From Pirellulales bacterium (GTDB lineage Bacteria > Planctomycetota > Planctomycetia > Pirellulales > Lacipirellulaceae), in contig JAHBXQ010000003.1 of NCBI GenBank assembly GCA_019636345.1, positions 248,001 through 312,000 of the forward strand: a stretch of DNA of 64,000 bases. Reading direction: 5' to 3'. Shown piece by piece: positions 1 through 8,358 of the stretch. The position numbers and the translations under genes were made by a program. The notes below the pieces were generated by a model, which was not told the origin of the DNA, made no database searches, and saw nothing but the letters and a program-made list of their open reading frames with translations. Each line of letters begins with the position of its first letter. The first letter of the stretch is position 1.

Positions 1-1
1 C

Positions 2-589
2 GTGCCCGCCGAGCGAATTCTCGCCGACGAACCGCCGCTGTTGGAACAAGCGATCGCGTTGATGGCTCGGTTGCCGTTCGACGCGCTCGACGTATTGGTC
101 GTCGATCGGATGGGCAAGAACATCAGCGGCACGGGACTCGACACGAACGTCGTGGGGCGCAAGTTCAACGACAATCACGCAGTCGCCGGCGAGCGGCCGG
201 CGATCGCCCGCATCGTCGCCCGGGCGCTCACCGAGGAAACGCGCGGCAACGCCCTGGGGCTGGGAATTTGCGACTTCGTCACCGAGCGCCTTGCGTCTGC
301 CGTGAACCACGAGTACACCTTCATCAACGCGGTGACCAGCAACCACATCGGCGGCTGCAAGCTTCCCCCGGTGCGGCCGACGGACGAAGCGGCGATCGCC
401 GCGGCGGTCGAATCGCTGTACGACGTCGACCCCGCGGCGATGCGGATCGTCCGCATCGCCAGCACGCTGGAATTGACGGAGTTCGAGTGCTCGGTTGCGC
501 TGGAGAGCGAGGTTCGGGGGAACCCCCGGCTCGAAATCCTCGGCCCGCCCCGCCCCTGGCCGTTCGACCAAGCCGGCGCGCTGGCGTGA
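2..589 (+). CDS. C-terminal part of a LarA-like (lactate racemase / DUF2088-type) protein, 5' truncated
   Basis: The reading frame is open to the left edge and ends with TGA, leaving about 195 residues. A GTG lies at the very start, but the N-terminal part is most likely outside the window. The conserved core reads VDRMGKNISGTGLDTNVVGR near residues 34-53, a pattern I associate with the C-terminal half of LarA-like proteins that use a nickel-pincer cofactor to racemise or epimerise hydroxyacids. The N-terminal domain and its metal and cofactor ligands are not visible, so activity and substrate cannot be judged. It converges on the helicase gene that follows with only 13 bases between the stops. 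The family assignment is from memory of the motif, so confidence is moderate. Confidence 0.55.
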   Translation: MPAERILADEPPLLEQAIALMARLPFDALDVLVVDRMGKNISGTGLDTNVVGRKFNDNHAVAGERPAIARIVARALTEETRGNALGLGICDFVTERLASAVNHEYTFINAVTSNHIGGCKLPPVRPTDEAAIAAAVESLYDVDPAAMRIVRIASTLELTEFECSVALESEVRGNPRLEILGPPRPWPFDQAGALA

Positions 590-602
590 GAACGGCAAGG
601 AG

Positions 603-1898
603 CTACAACCCGCGGCGATGGCGTCGGCGGGGGCGTTGGCCGGGGGGAGCCGGCTTCGGGGGCTGCGGCTCGGCGGGGGGCGCGTCGTCGGCGGGGACTT
701 CCTGCGGCGGAGCGGCAGTCGCGACGACCTGGAACCCGTCGATCTCGTCCCGCATCAGCAGTTTGTCGATCAGCATCTCGATCCGCGTCAGTTCGATCCC
801 CTGCTCGGGGGTGACGAACGTGAAGGCGATCCCTTCGCGTCCCATGCGACCAGTGCGCCCGACGCGGTGGACGTAGTCGTCCGACGACTGCGGCATGTCG
901 AAGTTGATGATGTGCGAGATCCCCGACACGTCGATCCCGCGCCCCACGACGTCGGTCGCCACCAGCAGCTTCGCCTCGCCGGCGCGAAACTGCTTCATGA
1001 CCCGGTCGCGGATGTTTTGGGCCATGTCGCCGTGGATGCAAGTCACCTCGGGGATCTTGTGCGAGATCTTCCGGTGGAGCTTGTCGACCCCGCGCTTGGT
1101 GCGGGCGAAGATGATCGCCTGGGCGGGCTGCTCGCGCTCGAGCAGGGCCATCAGCAGGTCGAACTTCCGCGAGTCGTCGACCGAGAAGTACCGCTGCTCG
1201 ATCGTGTCGACCGTCTTCCCCTTGGGGGAGAAGTCGAGCACCTCGGGATCGATCATGTACCGGCGGGCGAGTCGCTCGACCGGCGGGGCGACGGTGGCCG
1301 ACAACAGCAGCGTCTGCCGCTTGGCCGGACAGCGGCGCAGGATTTTTTCGATGTCGGGACGGAAGCCGATGTCGAGCATCCGGTCCGCCTCGTCGAGCAC
1401 GACGAACTCGAGCTGATCGAGAACCAGCGTTCCGCGGGCCAGATGATCGAGCACGCGGCCCGGCGTGCCGATGACGATATCGGCGCCCTTTTGCAGTCGG
1501 TCGATCTGCGCACGCAGCGGCTTGCCGCCGTAGACGGCCACGGCCCGCAGCTTGCGCCCGTGGGCGAGTCGTTGGATCTCGTCGCGGACCTGGACGGCCA
1601 GTTCGCGGGTGGGGGCGAGCACAAGCGCCCGGGGCTGATGGCCGCGGACCGGCTCGTTGAGCTTCTCCAGGATCGGGATCGCGAACGCGGCGGTCTTGCC
1701 GGTGCCGGTGCGGGCCTGCCCCAGCACGTCGCGGCCGGTGAGCGCAACTGGGATGATGCCCGCTTGGACTGGGCTGGGAGTCTCGTACGCCACGCTCTTC
1801 AGCGCGGCGAGCATGACGTCCGACAACCCGAGTTCGGTGAATTTGGCGGTGGAAGCGTGTTGAGAGGCCGCGGGCGCGGCGGCAGGATCAGGGGTCAA
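603..1898 (-). CDS. DEAD-box RNA helicase, RhlE-like
   Basis: A 431-residue ATP-dependent RNA helicase of the RhlE/DeaD group, expected to remodel RNA in the cytoplasm during ribosome assembly or mRNA decay. All superfamily 2 motifs are visible in order: an aromatic residue at 20 and the Q motif at 40-45, motif I ARTGTGKT (62-69), PTREL (96-100), TPGR (145-148), DEAD (169-172), SAT (200-202), and later IIFARTKR, VATDVVGRGID and HRVGRTGRMGREG. The C-terminal tail after the helicase core is short and basic (PGQRPRRRHRRGL), typical of RhlE-type proteins and probably an RNA-binding extension. The start is an ATG followed by an Ala/Pro-rich stretch. Function as a helicase is secure; the RNA substrate is unknown. 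Confidence 0.95.
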   Translation of the reverse strand: MTPDPAAAPAASQHASTAKFTELGLSDVMLAALKSVAYETPSPVQAGIIPVALTGRDVLGQARTGTGKTAAFAIPILEKLNEPVRGHQPRALVLAPTRELAVQVRDEIQRLAHGRKLRAVAVYGGKPLRAQIDRLQKGADIVIGTPGRVLDHLARGTLVLDQLEFVVLDEADRMLDIGFRPDIEKILRRCPAKRQTLLLSATVAPPVERLARRYMIDPEVLDFSPKGKTVDTIEQRYFSVDDSRKFDLLMALLEREQPAQAIIFARTKRGVDKLHRKISHKIPEVTCIHGDMAQNIRDRVMKQFRAGEAKLLVATDVVGRGIDVSGISHIINFDMPQSSDDYVHRVGRTGRMGREGIAFTFVTPEQGIELTRIEMLIDKLLMRDEIDGFQVVATAAPPQEVPADDAPPAEPQPPKPAPPGQRPRRRHRRGL

Positions 1899-2188
1899 CG
1901 TCGGACGACTTTCGTGACAGGAGAGCGCCGCAGCGCGGGGGCGATAGGCCGAGAGTTTGCTTACTTATTTCAGTGCAACACCTTAGCACGCGGAGAGCCG
2001 CAAGGTCAACGCTCGGAGCGGGGTGCGGGAATCCCGCGCCAAGGCGCGAGATCTCTCGGCCGCAGCGGCCCGATGCGACCTGGTCGACTTCCTGAAGGGG
2101 CGGCGGGTCGAAGGCTCCCCAATCGAGCGGTCGGCTGATAAGCTACGCGGACCGTTTTGTCCGTGTTTTCCCGCCGGAGCCCGCGTTC

Positions 2189-2638
2189 ATGGCCATCCCG
2201 TTCGGCACGACCAAGATTCGCCGCGAAGACCTGCCCCCCGGGGGGAACCTGTGCGAACATTGCACGGCCAAGTGCTGTCGGTATTTCGCGTTGCCGATCG
2301 ACGAGCCGGAGTCGTTCGAGGAGTTCGAGTACCTGCGGTGGTTCTTGCTGCACGATCGGGCGAGCGTCTTCAAGGAGGAGGACGACTGGTACCTGCTCGT
2401 GCACACGACCTGCAAGCACCTGCAAGACGACCACCGCTGCGGCATCTACGAAACCCGCCCCCAAATCTGCCGCGACTACACGACCGACAACTGCGAGTAC
2501 GACGACGAGTGGACGTACGACTTCTACCTGGAAACCCCCGAGCAGGTGTGGGAGTACGAAGAGGCGACGATCCTGCAGAAGGACAAGGGACGAAGCATCC
2601 GCAGCCGCAAACCGAACCCGCTGGCGGTGTTGGCGTGA
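2189..2638 (+). CDS. YkgJ-family cysteine-cluster protein
   Basis: A 149-residue protein with eight cysteines, seven of them in the three clusters that mark the YkgJ/UPF0153 family: CEHCTAKCC near residues 27-35, one Cys at 72 in CKHL, then CGIYETRPQIC and DNC near 81-102. The family is thought to bind iron-sulfur or zinc. The biochemical role is not known. The start is the ATG of MAIPFGTTKIRRED. The gene stands alone between the divergent helicase gene and hisS. It is full length for the family, and the cysteine spacing makes the family call firm even though the function is open. Confidence 0.85.
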   Translation: MAIPFGTTKIRREDLPPGGNLCEHCTAKCCRYFALPIDEPESFEEFEYLRWFLLHDRASVFKEEDDWYLLVHTTCKHLQDDHRCGIYETRPQICRDYTTDNCEYDDEWTYDFYLETPEQVWEYEEATILQKDKGRSIRSRKPNPLAVLA

Positions 2639-2816
2639 GGGGCTGGCGGCCGCACTCGACCAGAGGAGCGTCGACAATCCCTAGCTGCGATCCCTGGCCG
2701 CGACATCCCGCGTCGCCAGCGAGCAAGGGTGCTCGCGGCTGGGGAGCGACGAGCGAATTTGCGATCGCTTTCCCTCACAGCAGCAACCCAGCATTGCACG
2801 TCATCGATCCTGCATT

Positions 2817-4172
2817 ATGCCGATTCAACCCCGCACCTTGAAGGGTTTCCGCGATTACCTTCCCGCGCAGGCGATGCCGCGGGAGCGGATCGTCGAGACT
2901 GCGCGGCGGGTCTACCGCAGTTACGGCTTTCGTCCGATCGATACGCCGGCGCTTGAGTATCTGGAGATTCTCACCGGCAAGGGCTCCGACGAGACCGACA
3001 AGCAGCTCTACCGGTTTCAGGACCACGGCGGGCGAGACGTGGGGTTGCGGTTCGATCTCACCGTCCCCTTGGCGCGGTTCGTCGCCCAGCATTCGCAAGA
3101 ACTGGGGCTGCCGTTCAAGCGGTATCACATCGCCTCGGTCTGGCGGGGAGAAAATACCCAAGCCGGGCGGTATCGCGAGTTCATGCAGTGCGACTTCGAC
3201 ACGGTCGGCACGACGGCGCTGACGGCCGACATCGAAATGGTCCTCGTCGTGAGCGATCTGCTGACGGCGCTGGAGATCGATGCGTTCACGATTCGCGTCA
3301 ATCATCGGGCCGTGCTCAACGGGCTGCTCGCCAAGCTGGGGCTCGACGGAAAGTCGGCCGCGGTGCTGCGGGCTCTCGACAAGCTCGGCAAGATCGGCGC
3401 CGAGGGGGTGACCGCCGAACTCGGCCGGACTGCCGAGACGACTCCCGCGCAAAACGCCGCGCTCCTATCGCTTGCCGGCTTAGCGGACGAGACGCACGGC
3501 AACGACGCGGTCCTCGCCGAGTTGCACGCCCTGGTCGCCGGCAACGAGCAAGGGGAGCGCGGCGTCGCGGAGCTGCGCGAGTTGCTCGCGGCGACCGCCG
3601 CGGCCGGGGTCCCGTCGGGGCGGGTGCGAATCGACCCGTCGATCGCTCGGGGGCTCGACTACTACACAGGGATCGTCGTCGAGACGCAACTCGACGACCT
3701 GCCGGGGATCGGCAGCGTCGCCAGCGGGGGGCGGTACGACAACCTCGCGTCGACCTTCACCAAGGAACAACTGCCCGGCGTGGGGGCGTCGCTGGGGCTC
3801 GACCGGCTGCTCGCGGCGCTCGAGGAATTGGGCCGGTTGCCCGCGGTCGCGACGCCGGCCGATGCGCTGGTCTGCCTGTTCGATGCCGGGCGACGCGACA
3901 GCTACCTCGCGCTCGCCGCGCAGTTGCGGGCCTTGGGGATCGGGGTCGAGGTCTACCCCGAGGCGAAAAAACTCGGCAAGCAGCTTCAGTACGCCGACAA
4001 GCTGGGGTTCCGCGCCGCCGTGATCATCGGCGGCAGCGAATTTGAAGTGCACCAGGCGCAGGTGAAGCGGCTTGCCACGGGCGAGAGCACAACGGTTGCC
4101 TACAACAGGTGCGACGCCGGCGAAATCGCCGCGGCGATCCGGGCGTGTGAGAACAGCCGCGAGCAGACGTAA
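2817..4172 (+). CDS. hisS: Histidine--tRNA ligase
   Basis: A class II aminoacyl-tRNA synthetase of 451 residues that charges tRNA-His with histidine. Motif 1 lies in GFRDYLPAQAMPRERI (about 10-25), motif 2 in RYREFMQCDFDTVGT (about 119-133), the histidine-specific loop in RGLDYYTG (about 279-286), and motif 3 in GVGASLGLDRLL (about 321-332). A C-terminal anticodon-binding domain follows (about 345-440), with VEVYPEAKKLGKQLQYAD. The length is normal for a bacterial HisRS of the longer type. The start is the ATG of MPIQPRTLKG, which places the conserved LKGFRDY near the N-terminus as in other HisRS. There is no obvious operon partner. Confidence 0.97.
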   Translation: MPIQPRTLKGFRDYLPAQAMPRERIVETARRVYRSYGFRPIDTPALEYLEILTGKGSDETDKQLYRFQDHGGRDVGLRFDLTVPLARFVAQHSQELGLPFKRYHIASVWRGENTQAGRYREFMQCDFDTVGTTALTADIEMVLVVSDLLTALEIDAFTIRVNHRAVLNGLLAKLGLDGKSAAVLRALDKLGKIGAEGVTAELGRTAETTPAQNAALLSLAGLADETHGNDAVLAELHALVAGNEQGERGVAELRELLAATAAAGVPSGRVRIDPSIARGLDYYTGIVVETQLDDLPGIGSVASGGRYDNLASTFTKEQLPGVGASLGLDRLLAALEELGRLPAVATPADALVCLFDAGRRDSYLALAAQLRALGIGVEVYPEAKKLGKQLQYADKLGFRAAVIIGGSEFEVHQAQVKRLATGESTTVAYNRCDAGEIAAAIRACENSREQT

Positions 4173-4258
4173 GCGCTCAGAAAGCGCAACGTCTGTAGCG
4201 AACCGCGGATGACCGGCTTGGTCGCCGACGGATTTTGTCAGTGCGGGGCTGGGCGCGC

Positions 4259-4289
4259 TTGCGGCGGGGCGGCAGGTGCGGAGTAGAAT
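4259..4289 (+). promoter_or_regulatory. Candidate sigma-70-type promoter
   Basis: A TTGCGG hexamer and a TAGAAT hexamer are separated by 19 bases, about 75 bases before the ATG at 4363. The -10 is good and the spacing slightly long. Motif match only. Confidence 0.35.
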
Positions 4290-4362
4290 GCGGTATGCTG
4301 GGACGCGCCGCGGGCGAGGACGCCGCGGCTCGCCGTCATTGTCACCCCTCGCGTCTTCTCTC

Positions 4363-4893
4363 ATGCTACGCCGAAATCATTATGAGGCCGCGTTCGAAGC
4401 GTACCTGCAGGCGCAGTGTGCGCCGTACGTGGCGGTCAACGAGCAGCGGCGAAGCGTTTCGCCGTGGGGGTCGCTCAAGAGCGTCGACTTCGTCGTCACC
4501 CCGGCCGAGGGGCGGATGCTGCTGGTCGACGTGAAGGGCCGGCGATTTCCCAGCGGGGTCCGGTCGCCCCAGTATTGGCGCAACTGGTCGACTTGGGACG
4601 ATTTGCGGAGCATGGCCCGTTGGCAGGACCAGTTCGGCCCCGGGGCGCTGGCGGTGCTCGCCTTCGCCTACGAGGTGATCGGGGAGCGGTCGCCCCTGCC
4701 GGTCGACGAACTGTTCTGGTTCCGCGACCGGCGATACGCGATGCTCGCAGTGCCGGTGGCCGATTACGTGCGATTCGCCCGCACGCTATCCCCCAAGTGG
4801 CAAACCGTGGCGATGCCGACGGCCCGGTTCCGCGAGTCCGCCGCCCCGTTCGCTGCCCTGCTGCCGCTTGGCACGCCGGCGGGGGGGAATTAG
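4363..4893 (+). CDS. Conserved hypothetical protein, nuclease-fold-like
   Basis: A 176-residue protein beginning MLRRNHYEAAFEAYLQ. Residues about 35-60 read SLKSVDFVVTP followed by MLLVDVKGRRF. An aspartate in the first strand, then a D-x-K pair in the next, resembles the PD-(D/E)xK nuclease core, where such residues bind metal. A tryptophan-rich segment (YWRNWSTWDDL) follows. The upstream in-frame ATG at 4276 would add 29 residues of unlike composition, so the later ATG next to the conserved HYE motif is preferred. The nuclease idea is an inference from motif geometry only. It is not near any restriction or defence gene; it sits between hisS and a tiny membrane protein. Confidence 0.7.
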   Translation: MLRRNHYEAAFEAYLQAQCAPYVAVNEQRRSVSPWGSLKSVDFVVTPAEGRMLLVDVKGRRFPSGVRSPQYWRNWSTWDDLRSMARWQDQFGPGALAVLAFAYEVIGERSPLPVDELFWFRDRRYAMLAVPVADYVRFARTLSPKWQTVAMPTARFRESAAPFAALLPLGTPAGGN

Positions 4894-5003
4894 AGTGGTG
4901 ATTGGCGACTCGTGACGAGCGATCGGCAGGGGCGGATGTCGCCTTGCTCTCTGTCCGTCAATCACGAGTCGTCGACCCGTCACTCACTCTCACCGGCGCC
5001 GCC

Positions 5004-5102
5004 ATGCAATGGGCCATCGTTCTCTTGTGCATCATCCTCGGCTCGCTTGGAGCGCTGCGCCCCAGCGGTCGGCAGAAGGACTTTCGGAAGCCGACGGAGT
5101 AG
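5004..5102 (+). CDS. Tiny single-pass membrane protein (32 residues)
   Basis: A 32-residue ORF: a short hydrophobic helix (MQWAIVLLCIILGSLGAL), then a basic polar tail (RPSGRQKDFRKPTE). The composition is what one expects of a small inner-membrane protein, and the tail RPSGR-K-F resembles small proteins I recall in Pirellulales, though I cannot verify it. There is no strong Shine-Dalgarno sequence. It could be a chance ORF; the sharp hydrophobic/basic boundary argues against that. Confidence 0.45.
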   Translation: MQWAIVLLCIILGSLGALRPSGRQKDFRKPTE

Positions 5103-5197
5103 GGGAGAAGGCAAGGAGTTGACGCGGCGCGTTCTGAAGGGGAGGACCGGGGACTGCCGTCCGCTCCTCAATCCCTGGCGTCTTGCGCCCTGTCTCG

Positions 5198-6367
5198 TCA
5201 TGCCGCGAGTTGTCGCGCTCCGGCACAAAATTCCGCCAGTGCCGCGATGACGGCTTCCTGCTCCGCGGCGGTCATCTCGCCGTAGATCGGCAGGCTCAGC
5301 ACCTCGCGGGCCGCCCGTTCCGACTCGGGCAGGCTCCCGGGTTGATAGCCGAGCGAGCGGAAGCACTCCTGCAGATGGAGCGGGACCGGATAGTAGATCG
5401 CCGCGCCGATTTGCCGTTCGGCGAACAACTGCTGCAACTCGTCGCGACGGCGGCTGGAACCGTCGGGGCTCGTGACGCGGATCGTGAACTGGTTCCAGAC
5501 GCTGAGGCAGCGGTCGGCGACCGTCGGCAGCGCGATCTGGGGGGCGAAGGCGAACCGATCTCCCGCGGCGAGGTATCGCTCGGCGTTCGCCCGCCGGCCC
5601 AGGGCCCAGGCGTCGAGCCGCCGGAGCTTGACGCTGAGCACGGCCGCTTGGATCGAATCAAGCCGGCTGTTGACGCCCACCAGCGAATGGTGGTAGCGCG
5701 GATGCTGGCCATGATCGCGGAGGACGCGAAGCTTGGCCGCAAGATCGGCGTCGTTGGTGGTGATCATTCCCCCGTCGCCGCAGCCGCCGAGATTCTTGGT
5801 CGGGTAGAACGACAGGCAACCGCACCAGCCGATCGAGCCGGCCCGCAGGCCGCGGTGCTCGGCCCCGATGGCCTGGGCCGCGTCCTCGATCAAGGGGATC
5901 GTGCCCGCGACGTCGGCCAGGGCGTCCATGTCGGCGCACTGGCCGAACAGGTGGACGGGGATGATCGCCTTGGTGCGCGCGGTGATCTTGCGGGCCACGT
6001 CGGCCGGGTCGATGTTGAACGTGTCGGGCGTCATGTCGGCGAACACCGGCGTGGCGCCGAGTCGCGCCACGGCGCCGGCGGTCGCAAAGAAGGTGAAGCT
6101 CGGCAGGATCACCTCGTCGCCGGGGCCGATCTCCAGCGCCATGAGCGGCAACAAGAGCGCGTCGCTCCCCGAGGCGCAGCCGACGGCGTGCTCGGCGCCG
6201 CAGTAGTCGGCGATCTCGCTCTCCAACTGCCGGCACGCCGGGCCGTGGACGAACGCGCCCGAACGACAAACCTCGGCGATCGCCGCTTCCATCTCGCCCA
6301 GCAGCGGGGCGTTCTGGCGATTGACGTCCAACATGGGCACGGGGGTCGTCGCGAGGATTGCATTCAT
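5198..6367 (-). CDS. DegT/DnrJ/EryC1/StrS-family PLP-dependent aminotransferase
   Basis: A 389-residue sugar aminotransferase of the DegT family, which transfers an amino group from glutamate or glutamine to a nucleotide-linked keto-sugar for cell-surface glycans. The core motifs are present: GCASGSDALLLPLMAL (cofactor phosphate binding), SFTFFATAGAVARLGATPVFAD, the IEDAAQAIGA segment with the aspartate that contacts the pyridine nitrogen, and SFYPTKNLGGCGDGG with the Schiff-base lysine. The start is the ATG of MNAILATTPVPMLD; the frame stays open upstream for 122 codons but that part is low-complexity and unlike the family. No nucleotide-sugar genes are adjacent, so the exact sugar is unknown. 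Confidence 0.92.
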   Translation of the reverse strand: MNAILATTPVPMLDVNRQNAPLLGEMEAAIAEVCRSGAFVHGPACRQLESEIADYCGAEHAVGCASGSDALLLPLMALEIGPGDEVILPSFTFFATAGAVARLGATPVFADMTPDTFNIDPADVARKITARTKAIIPVHLFGQCADMDALADVAGTIPLIEDAAQAIGAEHRGLRAGSIGWCGCLSFYPTKNLGGCGDGGMITTNDADLAAKLRVLRDHGQHPRYHHSLVGVNSRLDSIQAAVLSVKLRRLDAWALGRRANAERYLAAGDRFAFAPQIALPTVADRCLSVWNQFTIRVTSPDGSSRRRDELQQLFAERQIGAAIYYPVPLHLQECFRSLGYQPGSLPESERAAREVLSLPIYGEMTAAEQEAVIAALAEFCAGARQLAA

Positions 6368-6554
6368 GGCAAAGGAGCGCCTTCGGCAAGCGGAACAAGG
6401 GATCAGGCGACTGCAGCGGCCGGTCGCACCGGGGCGCGGAGGGTAGGATTCGCGTCGCGGGCGGTCAAGTCCGCGCCGGTAGGGGCAAGAGCTCGGCCAA
6501 GGCGGCTCAGGAACAGGGCTCGAGACCTCCCCTGCGTGGGGGGAGTGCGGGCCG

Positions 6555-6582
6555 TTGTCCCGCGAGCCCAGCGGAGGATAAT
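6555..6582 (+). promoter_or_regulatory. Candidate sigma-70-type promoter
   Basis: TTGTCC and GATAAT are separated by 16 bases, about 70 bases before the ATG at 6654. Motif match only. Confidence 0.35.
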
Positions 6583-6653
6583 GCAGGCGTCGACGTGGCC
6601 GTCGGCCGCCCATGCTAGCATGCCCTCTGTTCCCAGAACCAAGGAGCCTCGTC

Positions 6654-7208
6654 ATGACTCGTCTTGCCGTCCGATTGCCCGCCATGCTGGCGGCCCTCGT
6701 CCCGGCGGCGCTCGCGGTCGCCCAATCGGGCATGGTCCCTGCGAGCCCGGCTCACAAACAAATGGCTCGCGACGTCGGCCAGTGGGAAGGCGAGTTCAAG
6801 ATGTGGATGGACCCCGCCGCGGATCCGATCGTGAGCAAGGCGACCGAGACCAGCAAAATGCTCGGGGACTACTGGCTGCAGACCGAGTTCAGCGGCGAGA
6901 TCGGCGATCAAAAGTTCGCGGGCCGCGGCATGCTGGGCTACGACCCCGAAAGCAAGAAGTTCGTCGGCACGTGGTGCGACACGATGACCCCCTACATGTC
7001 GATCGGCGAAGGGGAGTACGACGTCGACAAACACGCCCTGACGATGACCTACAAAGCTCGCGACCCGATGACCCGCGAGATGCAGTCGAGCAAGATGGTC
7101 ACGACCTTCGTCGACGACGACACGAAGCAGGCGGTCATGTACTCTGCGCCGGACGACGCCGGCAAGTCGTGGAAGATGATGGAGATCACCTACAAGCGGA
7201 AAAAGTGA
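6654..7208 (+). CDS. Exported DUF1579-family protein
   Basis: A 184-residue protein with an N-terminal signal peptide (hydrophobic stretch in MTRLAVRLPAMLAALVPAALAVAQ, probable cleavage after AVA). The mature part matches the DUF1579 pattern: HKQMARDVGQWEGEFKMW near the start, then EFSGEIGDQKFAGRGMLGYD, KFVGTWCDTM and MTYKARDPMT, suggesting a calycin-like beta-barrel of unknown ligand. The start is chosen because AAGGAG lies eight bases upstream of the ATG and because it begins the signal peptide. It converges on the next gene. The cellular role is unknown; the location is likely periplasmic. Confidence 0.82.
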   Translation: MTRLAVRLPAMLAALVPAALAVAQSGMVPASPAHKQMARDVGQWEGEFKMWMDPAADPIVSKATETSKMLGDYWLQTEFSGEIGDQKFAGRGMLGYDPESKKFVGTWCDTMTPYMSIGEGEYDVDKHALTMTYKARDPMTREMQSSKMVTTFVDDDTKQAVMYSAPDDAGKSWKMMEITYKRKK

Positions 7209-7297
7209 GGCGAGAGGGCGGAGGTCAGGGGCGCGGCCCAACCGCTCGCGACAGACTCGCCTGACGCCGGCGGCTTGGCGCCGAACGCTCGCCCCGT

Positions 7298-7948
7298 TCA
7301 CCGCAACGGCAGTAGCGGCACGTCGTTCTTGTTCGCCTCGATGAACTCGCTGATCGCGCGCTCCTGGTTCGCCAAGGTCTTCTCGACCGCCGCCTTGACG
7401 CGGCGGTCGGCGATGCCGTGGGCGAACCAGGGGGCGTCGGTCACGATTTTCTGCTTGAGCGACAGCTCGATTTCGGTCTTTCCCTCTTCGCTGCGACGGA
7501 ACTGGGTCCGCATCGCGTACCCGGCCAGCCGCTCGCTCCCCTCTTTGAGCTCGACTTTCGAGTCGAGCTCGTCGACCGTGATCGTCACGTCCTGCGCCAG
7601 GGCGACGACCTGCTCCCCGACGTAGTCGTCGAGCGTCTTCACCTTGAGCGTGCCGTGCAACTCGAGCCGCCAATCGGGCTCCAGAAGTTTGAGCGACTCG
7701 ACGTCGCCGCCGATGGCGCTCCATTTCTGCTCGACGAACTCGCTGTCGCCCCCCATCGCGATGATTTGCTTCGCGCCGTCCTTGCGGACGAGCACCTTGC
7801 GGACCGTCGTGAAATCGACCGGCAGCGTGAACGAGCGCGTCGAACTTTGTTCGGTCGGGTACTCGCCGCGGAAGATCAGACTGCCTGCGAGGACGACTGC
7901 GAAGCAGACTGCCGCGGCGACCGCGAGTTTCTTGGGGCTGGGTTTCAT
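7298..7948 (-). CDS. Membrane-anchored hypothetical protein
   Basis: A 216-residue protein with an N-terminal signal anchor (KKLAVAAAVCFAVVLAGSLIF) and a hydrophilic remainder rich in alternating polar and hydrophobic residues. Its strands (VRKVLVRKDGAKQIIAMG, WRLELHGTLKVKTLDD, ITVDELDSKVELKEG) look like a beta-rich domain on the outer side of the membrane. The C-terminal helix VKAAVEKTLANQERAISEFIEANKN resembles the end of a START/SRPBCC-type fold, but this is speculative. An alternative ATG lies 12 bases upstream (MPRSMKP). I do not recognise the family. Confidence 0.65.
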   Translation of the reverse strand: MKPSPKKLAVAAAVCFAVVLAGSLIFRGEYPTEQSSTRSFTLPVDFTTVRKVLVRKDGAKQIIAMGGDSEFVEQKWSAIGGDVESLKLLEPDWRLELHGTLKVKTLDDYVGEQVVALAQDVTITVDELDSKVELKEGSERLAGYAMRTQFRRSEEGKTEIELSLKQKIVTDAPWFAHGIADRRVKAAVEKTLANQERAISEFIEANKNDVPLLPLR

Positions 7949-8119
7949 CGATCTCGGCAAACAGGAGGGCAGGGGGGCAAGCGGCCGAAACGACCGGCCG
8001 CCTCAAGCGGCAACGCGCCAGTGTAACCCGCCGCAGCGAGTCCCGGCGACCGGCAAAGTCCTCGGGGCGTGGCGCCGGCGCTCGCTTGGTCGAGCAATCG
8101 GGAATGCTGCGTCAGGCTT

Positions 8120-8250
8120 GGTAGTGATACCATTTGCGCACTTGGAAGGGTGGCTGGGGTCGAACGAAATGAGCCCCCAGGGGGATCCTGGGGGCTTCGC
8201 TGCGCTGCGACCCCAGCCACCCTTCAATTTGGCAAATGGCATCACTACCT
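8120..8250. repeat. Long imperfect palindrome (dispersed repeat, full copy)
   Basis: The arms at 8120-8162 and 8209-8250 are inverted copies, both containing AGGGTGGCTGGGGTCG on one or the other strand. Inside them is a second perfect 10-base stem (8172-8181 with 8187-8196). The whole could fold into one hairpin of about 130 bases. Bases 8186-8223 recur at 30633-30670 with one mismatch, so this is a dispersed element rather than a local accident. There is no ORF or recognisable transposase; it may be a miniature mobile element or a transcript-processing signal. Confidence 0.85.
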
Positions 8251-8358
8251 CAGGTTTCGGCGCGTTGCCGGCCCCCTGCCGCTCTGCGTACACTACAGGA
8301 CTTGTCCGGGAGCGCGGCGGCTCCCAGGCGCCATGACGATTTCTCCGAGGTCCCGACC

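Noticed and set aside
5032-6733. N-terminal extensions of the DegT gene frame upstream of 6367.
   Set aside because: The added 122 residues are Arg/Pro-rich and unlike the family, and the ATG at 6367 precedes the conserved start.
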